Positions 8,559-17,863 of a DNA stretch of 64,000 bases are shown piece by piece; positions within the stretch are counted from its first letter, which is position 1, and every line of letters begins with the position of its first letter. The notes below the pieces were generated by a model. That model saw nothing but the letters and a program-made list of their open reading frames with translations. It had not been told where the DNA came from and made no database searches. This stretch comes from Nitrososphaeraceae archaeon (GTDB lineage Archaea; Thermoproteota; Nitrososphaeria; Nitrososphaerales; Nitrososphaeraceae), in contig JALDRC010000005.1 of the NCBI GenBank assembly GCA_031316115.1, positions 248,001 through 312,000 on the forward strand, written 5' to 3'. A program made the translations under genes and the position numbers.

Positions 8559-9116
8559 TCATTCAGTTTTGTTATATTTATGTTTTGAAATTGTATATAA
8601 TCCATGTGCAGAAATAAGTAGAGCCGACAACGACATTTTTGTTGCAAATACTAGATTCCATGGTGTTTCAGGATTAGGATATGGTACGCTTATGTCATCT
8701 AACCTAACTATCCCATTTATAGCGTCTACTGTAATAAAAGAATTCCAGATAACAAAATTATAAATGAATTCATAGATAGATATAACAAATATAGCAAGAA
8801 CAACAACTTGCAGAATAGCCTTAGCTGACTCTGGTATGTTTCTAACTTTTTCCCCACCTAGTTTAGTTACACAATACCACCCAACTACGGTTACAATCAT
8901 TAAGTATGTTATCAATTTTGATAATCCAGGAAATGGAAATTCTGTATAAACTAAAACTTCTCCTATGACTACTTGACCTGTCCTTAAATACTCATCTATG
9001 CTAACATACAATGAGTAAACAGTAATAGATGCCATTACTATTGCACAAAAATAAAAAACCAAAAGATAAACAGTCCTAGCGCGTTTCTCATCATTTTTTT
9101 GTAGAGTTCTATGCAT
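8559..9116 (-). CDS. Four-helix integral membrane protein, unknown function
   Basis: The 185-residue protein has four clear hydrophobic segments: about 18-40 (VYLLVFYFCAIVMASITVYS), 68-88, 101-122 and 158-178. Loops are short and the C-terminus is basic (SKHKYNKTE). An extracytoplasmic loop between helices 3 and 4 contains VDAINGIVRLDDISVPYPNP. The arrangement resembles DUF5671-like or small conserved thaumarchaeal membrane proteins, but I do not recognise the family. It is convergent with the M20 peptidase (7-base gap) and divergent from the dCMP deaminase gene. Confidence 0.7.
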   Translation of the reverse strand: MHRTLQKNDEKRARTVYLLVFYFCAIVMASITVYSLYVSIDEYLRTGQVVIGEVLVYTEFPFPGLSKLITYLMIVTVVGWYCVTKLGGEKVRNIPESAKAILQVVVLAIFVISIYEFIYNFVIWNSFITVDAINGIVRLDDISVPYPNPETPWNLVFATKMSLSALLISAHGLYTISKHKYNKTE

Positions 9117-9211
9117 TAATGAAAATTCACTTCCTATTAGACATATCTAGAAAAATTCCTTTAAAAATTTTTAGAATTAAAATAATAAAAGAGTGTATAA
9201 AATAATAAACA

Positions 9212-9739
9212 ATGGCTATAATAAAAAAAAATAAGATAAATTGGAACAAGGTAAGACCTTCTTGGGATGTATATTTTATGCTTCAAGCTGAAATTGCAAA
9301 ATTACGTTCGAATTGTATTACACGTCAAATAGGATCCGTTATAGTTAAAGAGAATCGTCAAATTGCTACTGGATATAATGGTACACCTCCTGGAATAAAG
9401 AATTGTATTGATGGAGGTTGTAATAGATGCCAAGCTAGAATGAATGGAGAATTAAGTTCAGGAGGTAGCTTGGAGAGATGTTTATGTACTCACGCCGAAG
9501 CAAATGCTATTATGCAATGTGCACTATTTGGAAATGGAACAAGTACTAGTGGAACTACACTTTATAGTACATTTTCGCCTTGTTTAGAATGTAGTAAAAT
9601 GTGTATAACAGTTGGTATTAAAAGAATTGTTGTTATTAACGATTATACAGAAGATAGTTATAAAATATTAGAAGAAGCTAACATAAATATCGATAAATTA
9701 AAAAAAGAAGAACTTCTTCAATGGCTAGATTTTATTTAA
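9212..9739 (+). CDS. Deoxycytidylate (dCMP) deaminase
   Basis: This 175-residue member of the cytidine/dCMP deaminase superfamily has RPSWDVYFMLQAEIAKLRSNC at the N-terminus, TRQIGSVIVK, GYNGTPPG near residue 58, the zinc and proton-shuttle motif HAEANAI near 97 and SPCLECSKMC near 122. The C...C...H residues between 72 and 94 match the extra zinc site seen in the ComEB/dCMP deaminase group. It converts dCMP to dUMP for dTTP synthesis. The ATG at 9212 follows a 95-base spacer. The small gene at 9832 lies downstream on the same strand. Confidence 0.9.
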   Translation: MAIIKKNKINWNKVRPSWDVYFMLQAEIAKLRSNCITRQIGSVIVKENRQIATGYNGTPPGIKNCIDGGCNRCQARMNGELSSGGSLERCLCTHAEANAIMQCALFGNGTSTSGTTLYSTFSPCLECSKMCITVGIKRIVVINDYTEDSYKILEEANINIDKLKKEELLQWLDFI

Positions 9740-9831
9740 CTTCAATATATATCAATTTAATTTGTAGACCTGCTATCATTATCTTGTAGTATTAACAAAG
9801 AATAGAATTTTATACTTCTTTATAGTGAGCT

Positions 9832-10005
9832 ATGAAAACTATGGGTACTGATAAATATGAAATTTACTTAACAGAGCAAGAATTACAAACTATTATGGAT
9901 TCGCTTAGTAATACAATATTTAATGAAGAAATTAAAGAAGATGCTCGAAAAAATGCAAAAAATTTATTTATAAGATTACAAAAAGAATTTCCTTTGTTAA
10001 AATAA
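9832..10005 (+). CDS. Small 57-residue protein, unknown function
   Basis: An ATG at 9832 opens a 57-codon frame ending at TAA 10003-10005. The product is a charged, predicted helical protein: after MKTMGTDKYEIYLTEQEL comes a heptad-like helix (LQTIMDSLSNTIFNEEIKE) and a basic stretch (RKNAKNLFIRLQKEFP). The codon use (AAA, GAA, ATT rich) matches the neighbours and the frame has no low-complexity repeats. A TATA-like TTTATA at about 9819 lies close to the ATG, so the transcript may begin further upstream. I recognise no family; the coding call rests on composition and a coherent amphipathic product. Confidence 0.5.
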   Translation: MKTMGTDKYEIYLTEQELQTIMDSLSNTIFNEEIKEDARKNAKNLFIRLQKEFPLLK

Positions 10006-10076
10006 TTATTAGAGACGTATCAAAAAATAACTAAAATCATAATTTTGTAAAAAAATAGTGTACTGATGAAGCTATA

Positions 10077-10949
10077 TCAAAAATTTTTTTCTCTTAAATT
10101 TTTAATAATATTTAAAATTGAATCTGCATCAGTCGCTTCTGGTTCAATTTCTAGGTATTTTGTTAGTAATTCTTTTGCTTTTTCGGGATTTGTCCTATAT
10201 AAAATTATTCCTTTATCTCTTATAGCGTATGAATTTAGAGGATCTATTGCTAATATCATCTCATTGGATAGATTGAATCTCTCATAGTCTTGGCTTTCAA
10301 AGAAGCTTTCTTTCATATTATTAAGTAGTCTAATAGCCACTTGAGAGAGAGTTGCTTTAGTTAAAAGTAGCTTATTTAACGGAATATTTTGATGTGGAAG
10401 AAGTTTATCTAGTATGTTCTTTAGAGAATAATCATCCATAATTCTTCCCTTACTGAAAGGATCTATAATTATCTCGTCTCCTTTTTCATCTAGAACATGT
10501 TTTACCAAAAAATATCCTGGAAAATTAACAGGATATAATTTCAAACCAATAGAATTTCCAAGGGAAATGTATATAATTGATAATGTGATGGGAATCCCCA
10601 TTTTTTTTTCCAAAACAATATTTAAAAGATTATTCATAGGATTCTGATAATCAATGATGTTTGGTCTAAATCCTTTTTCTTTGAACATAAATTCATTGAT
10701 TATTTCAATTTTCTGAGTTGGTCTGTTATTGATATTATCCTTTTGAGATTTCGCATTTATTTTGCTATTCAATTCTTTTTGCATGATGTTTATTTCATTT
10801 AGACTCTTCTCTAAATTGAGGTCATTATCATACAATGTTTTTGATATTTGCAATGCAATATTTGTAATATTTTCAAGCTTGTTAACTTTAATGATTGGTT
10901 CAATTGTATTTTCTTTCCAATCTTGAATTAACAATTCAATATTTTTCAA
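10077..10949 (-). CDS. SirB1-like transglutaminase-fold protein with TPR tail
   Basis: The 290-residue protein contains the SirB1/transglutaminase-core-2 region: NEFMFKEKGFRPN at about 105, then LEKKMGIPITLSIIYISLG at about 132, GYFLVKH and IIDPFSKGRIM near 180. The family's usual active-site Cys position is occupied by Ser/Ile residues here, so protease activity is unlikely. Residues 230-290 form a short TPR-like tail (YAIRDKGIILYRTNPEKAKELL). Bacterial SirB1 relatives are poorly characterised. It faces away from the gene-poor stretch at 10950-12282. Confidence 0.8.
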   Translation of the reverse strand: MKNIELLIQDWKENTIEPIIKVNKLENITNIALQISKTLYDNDLNLEKSLNEINIMQKELNSKINAKSQKDNINNRPTQKIEIINEFMFKEKGFRPNIIDYQNPMNNLLNIVLEKKMGIPITLSIIYISLGNSIGLKLYPVNFPGYFLVKHVLDEKGDEIIIDPFSKGRIMDDYSLKNILDKLLPHQNIPLNKLLLTKATLSQVAIRLLNNMKESFFESQDYERFNLSNEMILAIDPLNSYAIRDKGIILYRTNPEKAKELLTKYLEIEPEATDADSILNIIKNLREKNF

Positions 10950-12282
10950 TGATATATTATTAATAATATCTTTAATATAACTTGATTAAATGGAAAAGTA
11001 TACTGATTACATTATTAAGCATTATTCGTACCAACATAGATTATGCTTAGTACTCTACTAGCAACTATATATAATAAATATAGAATCGCAAAAAAAATTT
11101 AATTTAAGTTAATTCAACTTATGATAAAGCACAGACTACTTGAAATACTGTAACATATCTCTAATAAATATCAAATATCTAGAAAATCATATAAGTTCAA
11201 GAATAGGTAGCTGCATAGAATATGTAATATAAAATGATATGCAGGATAACAGTAGAAAATCATATAATATCCAACTTGGAAAAGTAACAAATTAGATAGA
11301 ACAAAAATACTATTTAGTAATACAAAAATATTTGGTTATAGCCATATCAAATTCAGGTTAAGAGATTAAAGTAAAGCAGACAGATATTACTCAGTACTAA
11401 CACTATTTACAACATCCTAAAAAAACATGTTTTTATCTAAAGATCAATGAAATGTAAAATTAGAGATAAAAACAAAATCGAAGATCTGTGTTAGAAAAAT
11501 CTAATTAAATGTACAGATGAATATTTTAAATTCGTTTTAAATGGAAAATTATGCTTAAAAGAACTATTTTATAAGTGGTTAGATTTAACATTTCAAGAAA
11601 GGTAATAAGTAATTTTAATAAAAAAAATATTGATAAATTGCAGCTAGATTCTTGAAGACTATAGAGTGATAAACCTGAAAATGTAACACATGATAATAAT
11701 AAAATGGTATTTATATAAAATATATTAAAATATTTTTCCACAACTTAACAGGATAAGATTCCTCTATACTATGTCCCCTAGATATCCATAATTACAAGAT
11801 AACATTGATATATAAAAATAAAATTTAACATATGAGTTTATTGCAGTAGAAAAAATATAACATGTCTAATTGAAAAAAAGAAACAAAATCTTAATCCATG
11901 TATTTTTGTGAAGCTACAGAATAGAGATAGAGAATATGTTGATGCGGATTGTCATACGCCATTTCAAATGTTCCAGACAAAAGGATTATTATTGAATAGT
12001 TGTAAAAATAACAATTTAGATAGATAAAAGAAAATGTTACTCATAGTGGTAGTGAATCTTTTACATTTATCTGTAAATATAACATACTTATTAATGATAT
12101 TTGCTAAAGAATTTTATATTCGTTATACATATTTTTGGTAATTGCATTGATTATTTTGGAAAATTTTATATTGGTATATTAGATCTAATTACTATTACTT
12201 ATAAAAATGATAAAATTCTATCATAATATCGATGTAATAGTGGATACTCGTATAATGTTTGTTTTAGTTTTTTCTTCACTCA
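10950..12282. other. 1.3-kb gene-poor AT-rich stretch
   Basis: No convincing coding region is visible. Frames are broken by frequent stops, there is no clear tRNA and no recognisable inverted-repeat pair. The composition is strongly A-rich on the plus strand (many AAAA and ATAT runs), as in other decayed segments of this window. It may be an old, heavily mutated insertion, but unlike 18830-19590 and 29930-30800 I could not recover transposase-like peptides. Confidence 0.4.
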
Positions 12283-12912
12283 TTGAATGAATGTAATATG
12301 GAAAATATATCAAATAATAAACTATTTTTTATATATGTAGCAAAGAATGAAGAATGGAAAAGATTAGAGCAGGAAGATTGGAATTATGTATCTTCTATGG
12401 TAAAATTTTTTTATTGGTGGACTAAGAAATATTTTCATTTAAAGTTTGACATAGATGCAGATATCCTTCCAGTAATAACAGGGAAATTATTTGATAGAAT
12501 GTCTCTTGGTTATCTTCTAAGAGATCACCAAGATAGAGGACAATCAACATATCACTTTTACCTGTCGTATTTTAAACCTTTTTGGGGTGCTTGTCATAAT
12601 ATAGGAGGATATGCTACAAGTAATTTTGGAATGTTAGATTGGATACGACCTAACAACACTTGTTCTGATGAACAACGCTCAAAATTTTTTGCTGACAATA
12701 ACTGTGCTAGAGTATCTCATATATTATTACATGAGATTTTGAGGATCGTAGGAAAGAAACAAAAAGATTATTTCGATAAAGTTCATGATTTATGGGATGA
12801 ACATGAATATAAGGATCTCCCTTTTTTATATTATAATGAACATTATTCTAATGTAACCAGAGATAGCTACTATCGTTTCGTAACAATGGATATATCAAAG
12901 TTACGATATTAA
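12283..12912 (+). CDS. Hypothetical protein with a degenerate HExxH-like motif
   Basis: The 209-residue product is Trp/Tyr/Phe-rich and has no membrane segment. Near residue 147 it carries SHILLHEILRIVGKKQ, where the metzincin pattern HExxHxxGxxH would be; the second His is Arg and the third is Gln. DNNCARVSH just before resembles the helix preceding such sites. It may descend from a matrixin/archaemetzincin-like protease that lost zinc binding. The start is TTG at 12283; ATG at 12298 is an alternative that removes five residues. It precedes a small membrane protein by 29 bases, possibly in one transcript. Confidence 0.6.
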   Translation: MNECNMENISNNKLFFIYVAKNEEWKRLEQEDWNYVSSMVKFFYWWTKKYFHLKFDIDADILPVITGKLFDRMSLGYLLRDHQDRGQSTYHFYLSYFKPFWGACHNIGGYATSNFGMLDWIRPNNTCSDEQRSKFFADNNCARVSHILLHEILRIVGKKQKDYFDKVHDLWDEHEYKDLPFLYYNEHYSNVTRDSYYRFVTMDISKLRY

Positions 12913-12941
12913 AGTTTAAAAGAAACTATTTTAAAAATATT

Positions 12942-13247
12942 ATGTCTTTTATGAATATACAATTACTAATAAAATTAGGTGCAGTAATAGGATCGATCGG
13001 AACAATTTCTTTGATTATATTTGCTATTGCATTACTTGTGTTTCCTGTCATAAAAGAATGTAGCAATAATGGAACATACAAATGTACTTATTTGTCTCAG
13101 GCTCCATATCCATTAAATCTTCTTATCAATCCCATCATATTATTAACTATCTTGATTATTATTTCCATAGGAATAGCAATGATTAGATCTGGAAAGTGGT
13201 ATTCAAATAGAAAATTATCATGGCAAAAAAATAAGAATAATTTCTAA
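12942..13247 (+). CDS. Small two-helix membrane protein
   Basis: This 101-residue protein has two hydrophobic helices, at about 8-35 (LIKLGAVIGSIGTISLIIFA) and 60-80 (LINPIILLTILIIISIGIAM). The loop between them contains two cysteines (KECSNNGTYKCTYL) that could form a disulfide outside the membrane. The C-terminus is basic and polar (YSNRKLSWQKNKNN), suggesting it stays in the cytoplasm. No family is recognised. It ends 3 bases from the convergent radA stop. Confidence 0.6.
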   Translation: MSFMNIQLLIKLGAVIGSIGTISLIIFAIALLVFPVIKECSNNGTYKCTYLSQAPYPLNLLINPIILLTILIIISIGIAMIRSGKWYSNRKLSWQKNKNNF

Positions 13248-13250
13248 AAG

Positions 13251-14315
13251 TCATACCTCTTCTTCGTCGCTATCTGTTTCATTCTTTCTGGATTTTTTAC
13301 TTCCTTTCTTTGTAGTTTGCTCTTCTAGATCATCTGCTCCTCTTTCGGTAACGGTAAACCTTGTGTCAGAATATGGATGATAAGGAGAATCCATAATTTT
13401 TGCAATTCTATTTTCTCCAGATTTTCTTAGATATATTCTATATGTTGAAGCATGTCCTACTACGTTACCTCCAGTAGCTTTTGTAGGATCGCCAAAGAAC
13501 GTATCTGGAGAAGATTGTACTTGATTTGTTATAACTATAGCTATGTTATATATCTCTGCTAATCTAATTAATTTATGTAACATATTATTTAACCTCTGTT
13601 GTCTATCAGCTAATGTCCCTCTTCCAGAGAACTCTGCTCTATGAAGAGAAATAATGCTATCGATTATTACTAATTTTGCTTTAAAATCATCAATATATTT
13701 TCCTAAATCTTTTACTATTAACTCGAGATGAGAACTATTATATACCTTACATATGGCTACATTTTTAAGAATTTCAGTTGGATCAAATCCTCTTGCTCTA
13801 GCTATTTGTTCTACTCTCTCTGGTCTGAACGTTCCCTCTGTATCAATATATATCACTCCACTATCTAGACCTCCTGTTTCTATTGGTTGTTTAGCTATAA
13901 CACATAATGTATGACATATTTGTGATTTTCCTGAACCAAATTCCCCATAAAATTCAGTCATAGCCTGTGTTTCTATTCCTCCAAGTAATAGATCATCTAA
14001 AGCATATGATCCAGTAGAACATCTTAACATTGATCTTCTTTTTTGTAATGCGGTATCTGCAGTGATGAATTCTTTATCTAAAACATTTGTTTCTCTCAAT
14101 AATTTTTGTGCAGATATTATAAAAGAAGCAGCAGTTTCCTTTGTAGCATTAATACCTTCTGATAATTCTTCTGCACTAGATACCGCTAAATCCATTACTG
14201 AAATAATGCCTGCGTCTCTCAATTTTTTGGCTGTTGTAGGACCAACTCCTTCAATATCTTGAATATCAAGATCAATTATTGCAACATTACCACCAGATTG
14301 TGATTCATTTTCCAT
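13251..14315 (-). CDS. radA: DNA repair and recombination protein RadA
   Basis: This 354-residue archaeal RecA/Rad51 recombinase forms nucleoprotein filaments on single-stranded DNA and performs strand exchange. An N-terminal helix-hairpin-helix domain (IEGVGPTTAKKLRDAGI, about 21-37) is followed by the ATPase core: Walker A GEFGSGKS at 124-131, Walker B LVIIDSI near 217, the L1/L2 region (RGTLADRQQRLN; TNQVQSSPDTFFGDP) and GGNVVGHAS near 285. The C-terminal tail is acidic and basic (KKGSKKSRKNETDSDEEE). It is transcribed away from the tRNA-Trp gene. Confidence 0.97.
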   Translation of the reverse strand: MENESQSGGNVAIIDLDIQDIEGVGPTTAKKLRDAGIISVMDLAVSSAEELSEGINATKETAASFIISAQKLLRETNVLDKEFITADTALQKRRSMLRCSTGSYALDDLLLGGIETQAMTEFYGEFGSGKSQICHTLCVIAKQPIETGGLDSGVIYIDTEGTFRPERVEQIARARGFDPTEILKNVAICKVYNSSHLELIVKDLGKYIDDFKAKLVIIDSIISLHRAEFSGRGTLADRQQRLNNMLHKLIRLAEIYNIAIVITNQVQSSPDTFFGDPTKATGGNVVGHASTYRIYLRKSGENRIAKIMDSPYHPYSDTRFTVTERGADDLEEQTTKKGSKKSRKNETDSDEEEV

Positions 14316-14450
14316 ACTTTATATCCATAAAATTTCTTATATTAATATATGCAGTAACCTAAAAGAGGGTGAGGGAGGCAGATGATTTCAAAATTTTCTC
14401 TAGTTTTTTTTGTTTACGAAATAAAATTTTGAAACTCATTGTCAAATAAA

Positions 14451-14584
14451 TGGGGCCGAAGGGAATTATTCTAATAATGAAACCATTATTATTTGAACCC
14501 TTGACCTACGGGTTTCTCTTAATTGAGATCTGCCCTATTTTTTGATCTGGAGCCCGTTGCGATGCCTGGCTTCGCTACGACCCC
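14451..14584 (-). tRNA. tRNA-Trp(CCA) with two introns
   Basis: Read on the minus strand, acceptor GGGGTCG pairs with CGGCCCC (one G-U), followed by discriminator A at 14451. The D stem is GCGA/TCGC with loop AGCCAGGCA. The anticodon stem is ACGGG/CCCGT and its loop begins CTCCAG, giving anticodon CCA. Forty bases lie between the stem halves, so a 33-base intron sits at about the canonical 37/38 position. The T stem is AAGGG/CCCTT, but 34 bases lie in a loop that starts TTCAAAT, implying a second intron of 27 bases. Removing both gives a 74-base mature tRNA. No CCA is encoded. Confidence 0.9.
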
Positions 14585-14775
14585 AATTTTGCATCGCATC
14601 TAAGACTAGTATACAATATGTCTATAAGTCTTACGAAGATGTTTGTTAACTATATATTATTAAAATAATAAATTTATCTCAATATTTTTGTAATAAAACA
14701 ATAGGCTTTTTATATTCTTTCTAAATTTTATTAGATTTAGAAAAAAATAAATAATTTCTGCTATTATTATCTCTA

Positions 14776-15024
14776 TTGATAGGAGAAACTCAACTCCGCG
14801 CTAGACGAACTCGTATCAAAATATTACGTGCAATATCTGCTAAAAATGGCTCTGCTGGTTTTTCTGAAATACAAAATGCTACTGCGTTATCAACAGGTTC
14901 AATTTATTATCATATTGAAAGGATGAAAGAATACATTAAAAAAAATTCAAGAAATTATTCTATTACAAAAAAAGGTGAGCAATTGTTAGTGGAACTTGAT
15001 TCAAAATCGAGAATATTGACATAA
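14776..15024 (+). CDS. Small winged-helix DNA-binding protein
   Basis: The 82-residue product is one winged helix-turn-helix domain: a basic N-terminus (QLRARRTRIKILRAISAKNG), the recognition region GFSEIQNATALSTGSIYYHI and a wing (NYSITKKGEQLL). It resembles ArsR/PadR-type or archaeal HTH regulators. The start is TTG at 14776, assigned because no ATG precedes the conserved helix; upstream DNA is AT-rich with a TATA-like run near 14745. It precedes another winged-helix gene on the same strand, separated by 78 bases. Targets are unknown. Confidence 0.7.
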   Translation: MIGETQLRARRTRIKILRAISAKNGSAGFSEIQNATALSTGSIYYHIERMKEYIKKNSRNYSITKKGEQLLVELDSKSRILT

Positions 15025-15102
15025 AAATCAGATAGCTATGTTATAAAAATTAGAATGTATACGATCAATTTTTATGAAACATTTGTTCTATAAAATTCGT
15101 TT

Positions 15103-15384
15103 ATGAAATATAGAAGTAGAACTGATATTGTAGCTCTAATTTTAGAAGCTACGAAAGAAGGTGCTGCAAAAACAAAAATAATGTATAAAGCTTTTCTTTC
15201 TTATAGCCAATTAAAGGAATATCTTTCTATTTTACTAGAAAGAGAATTGATTGAATATTTTGAAAAGGAACAGATTTTCAGAATTACTGACAAAGGAAGG
15301 AGATTTTTACATCTATATTCCAAGGTCATGGAATTAATTACTCCAGAACAGGATCATGAACATCAAGAGGAACGTCAAGTCTAA
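15103..15384 (+). CDS. Winged-helix regulator (MKYRSRT family), copy 1
   Basis: This 93-residue protein has the compact archaeal winged helix often annotated as HTH_45: MKYRSRTDIVALIL, then KIMYKAFLSYSQLKEYLSIL as the helix-turn-helix and LIEYFEKEQIFRITDKGRRFL as the wing. A His/Glu/Gln-rich tail follows (PEQDHEHQEERQ). A clear paralogue lies at 46308-46568 on the other strand. The family is common in Nitrososphaerales; the DNA target is unknown. The ATG at 15103 is followed directly by the conserved N-terminus, so the start is secure. Confidence 0.8.
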   Translation: MKYRSRTDIVALILEATKEGAAKTKIMYKAFLSYSQLKEYLSILLERELIEYFEKEQIFRITDKGRRFLHLYSKVMELITPEQDHEHQEERQV

Positions 15385-15479
15385 CAAAAAGAAATTACTT
15401 TCGCTAGATAACTTGTTCATACTAAGATATCAATTAACGTCATTAATCATTCTGTTAGTTCTTTTTTAATAGAAATTTC

Positions 15480-16200
15480 GGCTCTGTTAAGATAAGATAA
15501 TATTCACCTCCTTTAACCAAAAATTATTGTTATTATTTGTTATTACATCGTTATACATAGAAGTAAAGAATTGTATCCAGTTATGAACATGAAATAGATT
15601 ACATTCAATTTGCTTACAAGGATAGTAATCATCAAATGATTCAATTCTATCTTTAAAATACTGGTTTGCTCTTTCCATCAAACTTTTTTCTATTGAAGAA
15701 TGTAGATAGTGTTTTAATTCAATTACATGACACGCTTCCTCGTACCATGTACCGCCATCTGTATAGACAGTATGTTTTCCATATTTTGTAACTAATGATC
15801 TAATGAATTTTTCTGCAACAAGCATGTTTCTCTCTTCAGAAATATAGATTCCAAGCACCGAAGAGTTAATTGGTTCTATACATATCCATAACCAAAAATG
15901 TTGACTACCAATCTGAATAATTGTTTCATCTATAATAAAAGCAGTTACTCTTTTTCTTTTGTAGATCTGACAGGAACCAAACCTTTGTATCCAATTCCAA
16001 ACAGAAACATGACTCCTTTTATCATCTCTAAATACTACTAATGCTTTAGATGTACTGCGTAGGCTCAAACCAAGAAAGTACAGATAAAGAGAATACATTA
16101 CAATAAAAGAAGCTGTTCTATTTCTTTCAAATTTGATTTGATTCATACGATAAATATAAAGTTCTTAGCTATAGCTGTTTCTGCTTAAGTTAACAGAACC
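15480..16200 (-). mobile_element. IS6-like insertion sequence, intact copy
   Basis: The element is 721 bases long. Its ends are imperfect inverted repeats: GGCTCTGTTAA on the left and, read inward, GGTTCTGTTAA on the right. It is flanked by GAAATTTC and GAAAGTTC, an 8-base target duplication with one mismatch. IS6-family elements typically make 8-base duplications and have GG..CTGTT ends. A second 721-base copy lies at 55598-56318. Only one ORF is carried. Confidence 0.9.
15487..16146 (-). CDS. DDE transposase, IS6/IS240-like
   Basis: This 219-residue DDE transposase nearly fills the IS. An N-terminal helix-turn-helix (LSLRSTSKALVVFRDDKRSH) is followed by the catalytic core: first Asp in IIDETIIQIG (about residue 71), second in YTDGGTWY (about 129) and the Glu in the helix LMERANQYFKDRIESFDDYY (about 157). 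This copy has an intact frame, unlike the copy at 55605-56264, so it could supply transposase for both. The ATG at 16144-16146 lies just inside the right end. Confidence 0.9.
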   Translation of the reverse strand: MNQIKFERNRTASFIVMYSLYLYFLGLSLRSTSKALVVFRDDKRSHVSVWNWIQRFGSCQIYKRKRVTAFIIDETIIQIGSQHFWLWICIEPINSSVLGIYISEERNMLVAEKFIRSLVTKYGKHTVYTDGGTWYEEACHVIELKHYLHSSIEKSLMERANQYFKDRIESFDDYYPCKQIECNLFHVHNWIQFFTSMYNDVITNNNNNFWLKEVNIILS

Positions 16201-16259
16201 GAAAGTTCTATCTCGTTCATTTAGGAGAATAGTCATATCTTCTTAATTTATTATTATCA

Positions 16260-16400
16260 AGATCATTCGTTATTTTAATATTATACGTATAAACAAAAAG
16301 TTGTATCTAGTTATACATATCAAATAGATTATATTGATCTTACATCCACTTAAAGTAATCATCACAATAAAAGTAGATCTTGTTTTTCAAATTTAATTTT
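16260..16400 (-). pseudogene. Fragment of a decayed IS6-like element
   Basis: About 60 bases beyond the intact IS, the segment at 16268-16370 aligns with the left part of that IS (15540-15645): shared stretches include TTGTATC.AGTTAT, AAATAGATTA.ATT and AGTAATCATCA. It lacks an open frame. This is the 3' part of an older, diverged relative, so the locus has been hit more than once. Confidence 0.6.
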
Positions 16401-16494
16401 AATATTATATTAGAACATACTCAACTATAGATTTTAATGCTTATTTAAAAAGAGCAGAAGATTATATCTATATCTTATTATTATTTAATAATTA

Positions 16495-17142
16495 TTAGTT
16501 ACATACATAATATTTATTTTTACTTAATTTAGGAAAAGAAGAATTATCAACTAGTTTCCAGTTATTAGCTTCTTTTAAAGCTTCTATTTCACACCTATCA
16601 ATTTTTTTATTGATGTTATATACTAAAGAAGACATCAAAGAATCATCAAAATTTGCATGGCCAAGACCTAAAGCATGGCCAATTTCATGTTTTGCTAAAT
16701 ACTCGATCAAATTATTAGTTAGTTTTTTGGTAAATGCCTTTTCGGCTAGAAAAATTTTGGTACTATAAATAAAACCATTAGAATCGAAATTGGTTATGGT
16801 TTGACCTGCGACTTTTCCATTATCACTTCCAAATGATATAGTAATATCTGCTTTTTCGTTATAGTCAGCTTCTTGAAATTTTATTTGTTTGATTTTTTGT
16901 TCCCAATCATAAAATGCCGCTTTTACTACATGTTTAATTACAGGTTTTACATTTGTTATTTTAAAAGTCAAAATTCCATCGTCTAGTGCTTCACCCCAAG
17001 TACAACAAATTTCTATTTCTTTTAAGTCATCATTTTTTGGACCGGCATTTACTGAGTTAAAAACATTGATATTGATAAAAATAACAATAATATTCAATAT
17101 TATGAAATAGGAATATTTTGTTATTTTCTTCAATGATTTCAA
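16495..17142 (-). CDS. Secreted matrixin-like zinc metalloprotease
   Basis: The 215-residue protein begins with a basic stretch and a hydrophobic segment (about 11-30), a signal peptide or membrane anchor ending near NSVNAGPK. The catalytic site at 152-162, HEIGHALGLGH, is a complete HExxHxxGxxH metzincin signature, and DDSLMSSLVY downstream supplies the Met-turn (LMSS). The region at 95-130 (ADITISFGSD...IYSTKIFLAE) is typical of matrixin-type domains. It likely degrades extracellular protein. It has no neighbours in an operon. Confidence 0.85.
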   Translation of the reverse strand: MKSLKKITKYSYFIILNIIVIFININVFNSVNAGPKNDDLKEIEICCTWGEALDDGILTFKITNVKPVIKHVVKAAFYDWEQKIKQIKFQEADYNEKADITISFGSDNGKVAGQTITNFDSNGFIYSTKIFLAEKAFTKKLTNNLIEYLAKHEIGHALGLGHANFDDSLMSSLVYNINKKIDRCEIEALKEANNWKLVDNSSFPKLSKNKYYVCN

Positions 17143-17268
17143 TTTATTATATTAGTATATTTATATGAATATCTGAACACTCTTTATATATAATCTATTA
17201 TAAGTATAATTGTCGGGATAAAGAAAGAGTATTATAGGTTATTGTTTTATATGTTGGAGATCTATTAA

Positions 17269-17610
17269 ATGTCATCAACAGAAGAATCTAATCCTACAAC
17301 TTATTTAAAATATAAAAATCTTGAGGATATGCTAAAAGTTGTATTATTTGCAGCTCAATCTCCAATAGGAATAATTCCTATGCTTTATTATATTAATTAT
17401 AAAGGAAAGGAATTATTATTCATCGAAACGGGAGCTGTCAACACGATAGTTCACTATATTACTGTCGAGGAAAGGCCAACAAGAAAGTTTATAGAGCTAA
17501 AACAATTAACTGGAAAATTCGAGTTTGTAAATAATATTGGTAATGATACACAATCTATCTATATTCCAATCTTACATCTCGAAGAATCCTCTTTTGAATT
17601 TCCTATTTGA
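17269..17610 (+). CDS. Conserved-looking small cytoplasmic protein, unknown function
   Basis: The 113-residue protein has no signal peptide. A predicted beta-rich region runs from residue 30 to 105 (IGIIPMLYYINYKGKELLFI; AVNTIVHYITVEE; FEFVNNIGNDTQSIYIPIL). Its size and strand pattern would fit a small beta-barrel or a thaumarchaeal protein of unknown function. The ATG at 17269 follows GGAGATC 9 bases upstream, a possible weak ribosome-binding site. It stands alone between the matrixin and the phosphatase gene. Confidence 0.6.
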   Translation: MSSTEESNPTTYLKYKNLEDMLKVVLFAAQSPIGIIPMLYYINYKGKELLFIETGAVNTIVHYITVEERPTRKFIELKQLTGKFEFVNNIGNDTQSIYIPILHLEESSFEFPI

Positions 17611-17863
17611 ATACCCATCTATATATTATAGAAATTTATTTTATATTTTATTTAGATCTGTTAAGATGTTTTATTACAATCTTTTGATCTATCCAATTAA
17701 AAAATTAGCATATCAGGAATATTGACAATTAGTAATATTTATGTAAATTTATTACCATTTTATACAAGTCAAACAAACTAGCAAAAAGAATTTAAGATGT
17801 TCCAGATAGTAATTGTAGCTGTTAATGTATCAATTTATAATATATACATAACAAAGAATCTTC

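Noticed and set aside
10950-12282. Candidate genes in the gene-poor stretch, e.g. the 71-codon minus-strand frame at 11526-11741
   Set aside because: Short, Leu/Phe/Ser-rich, no promoter or neighbour support; indistinguishable from chance frames in A/T-rich DNA.
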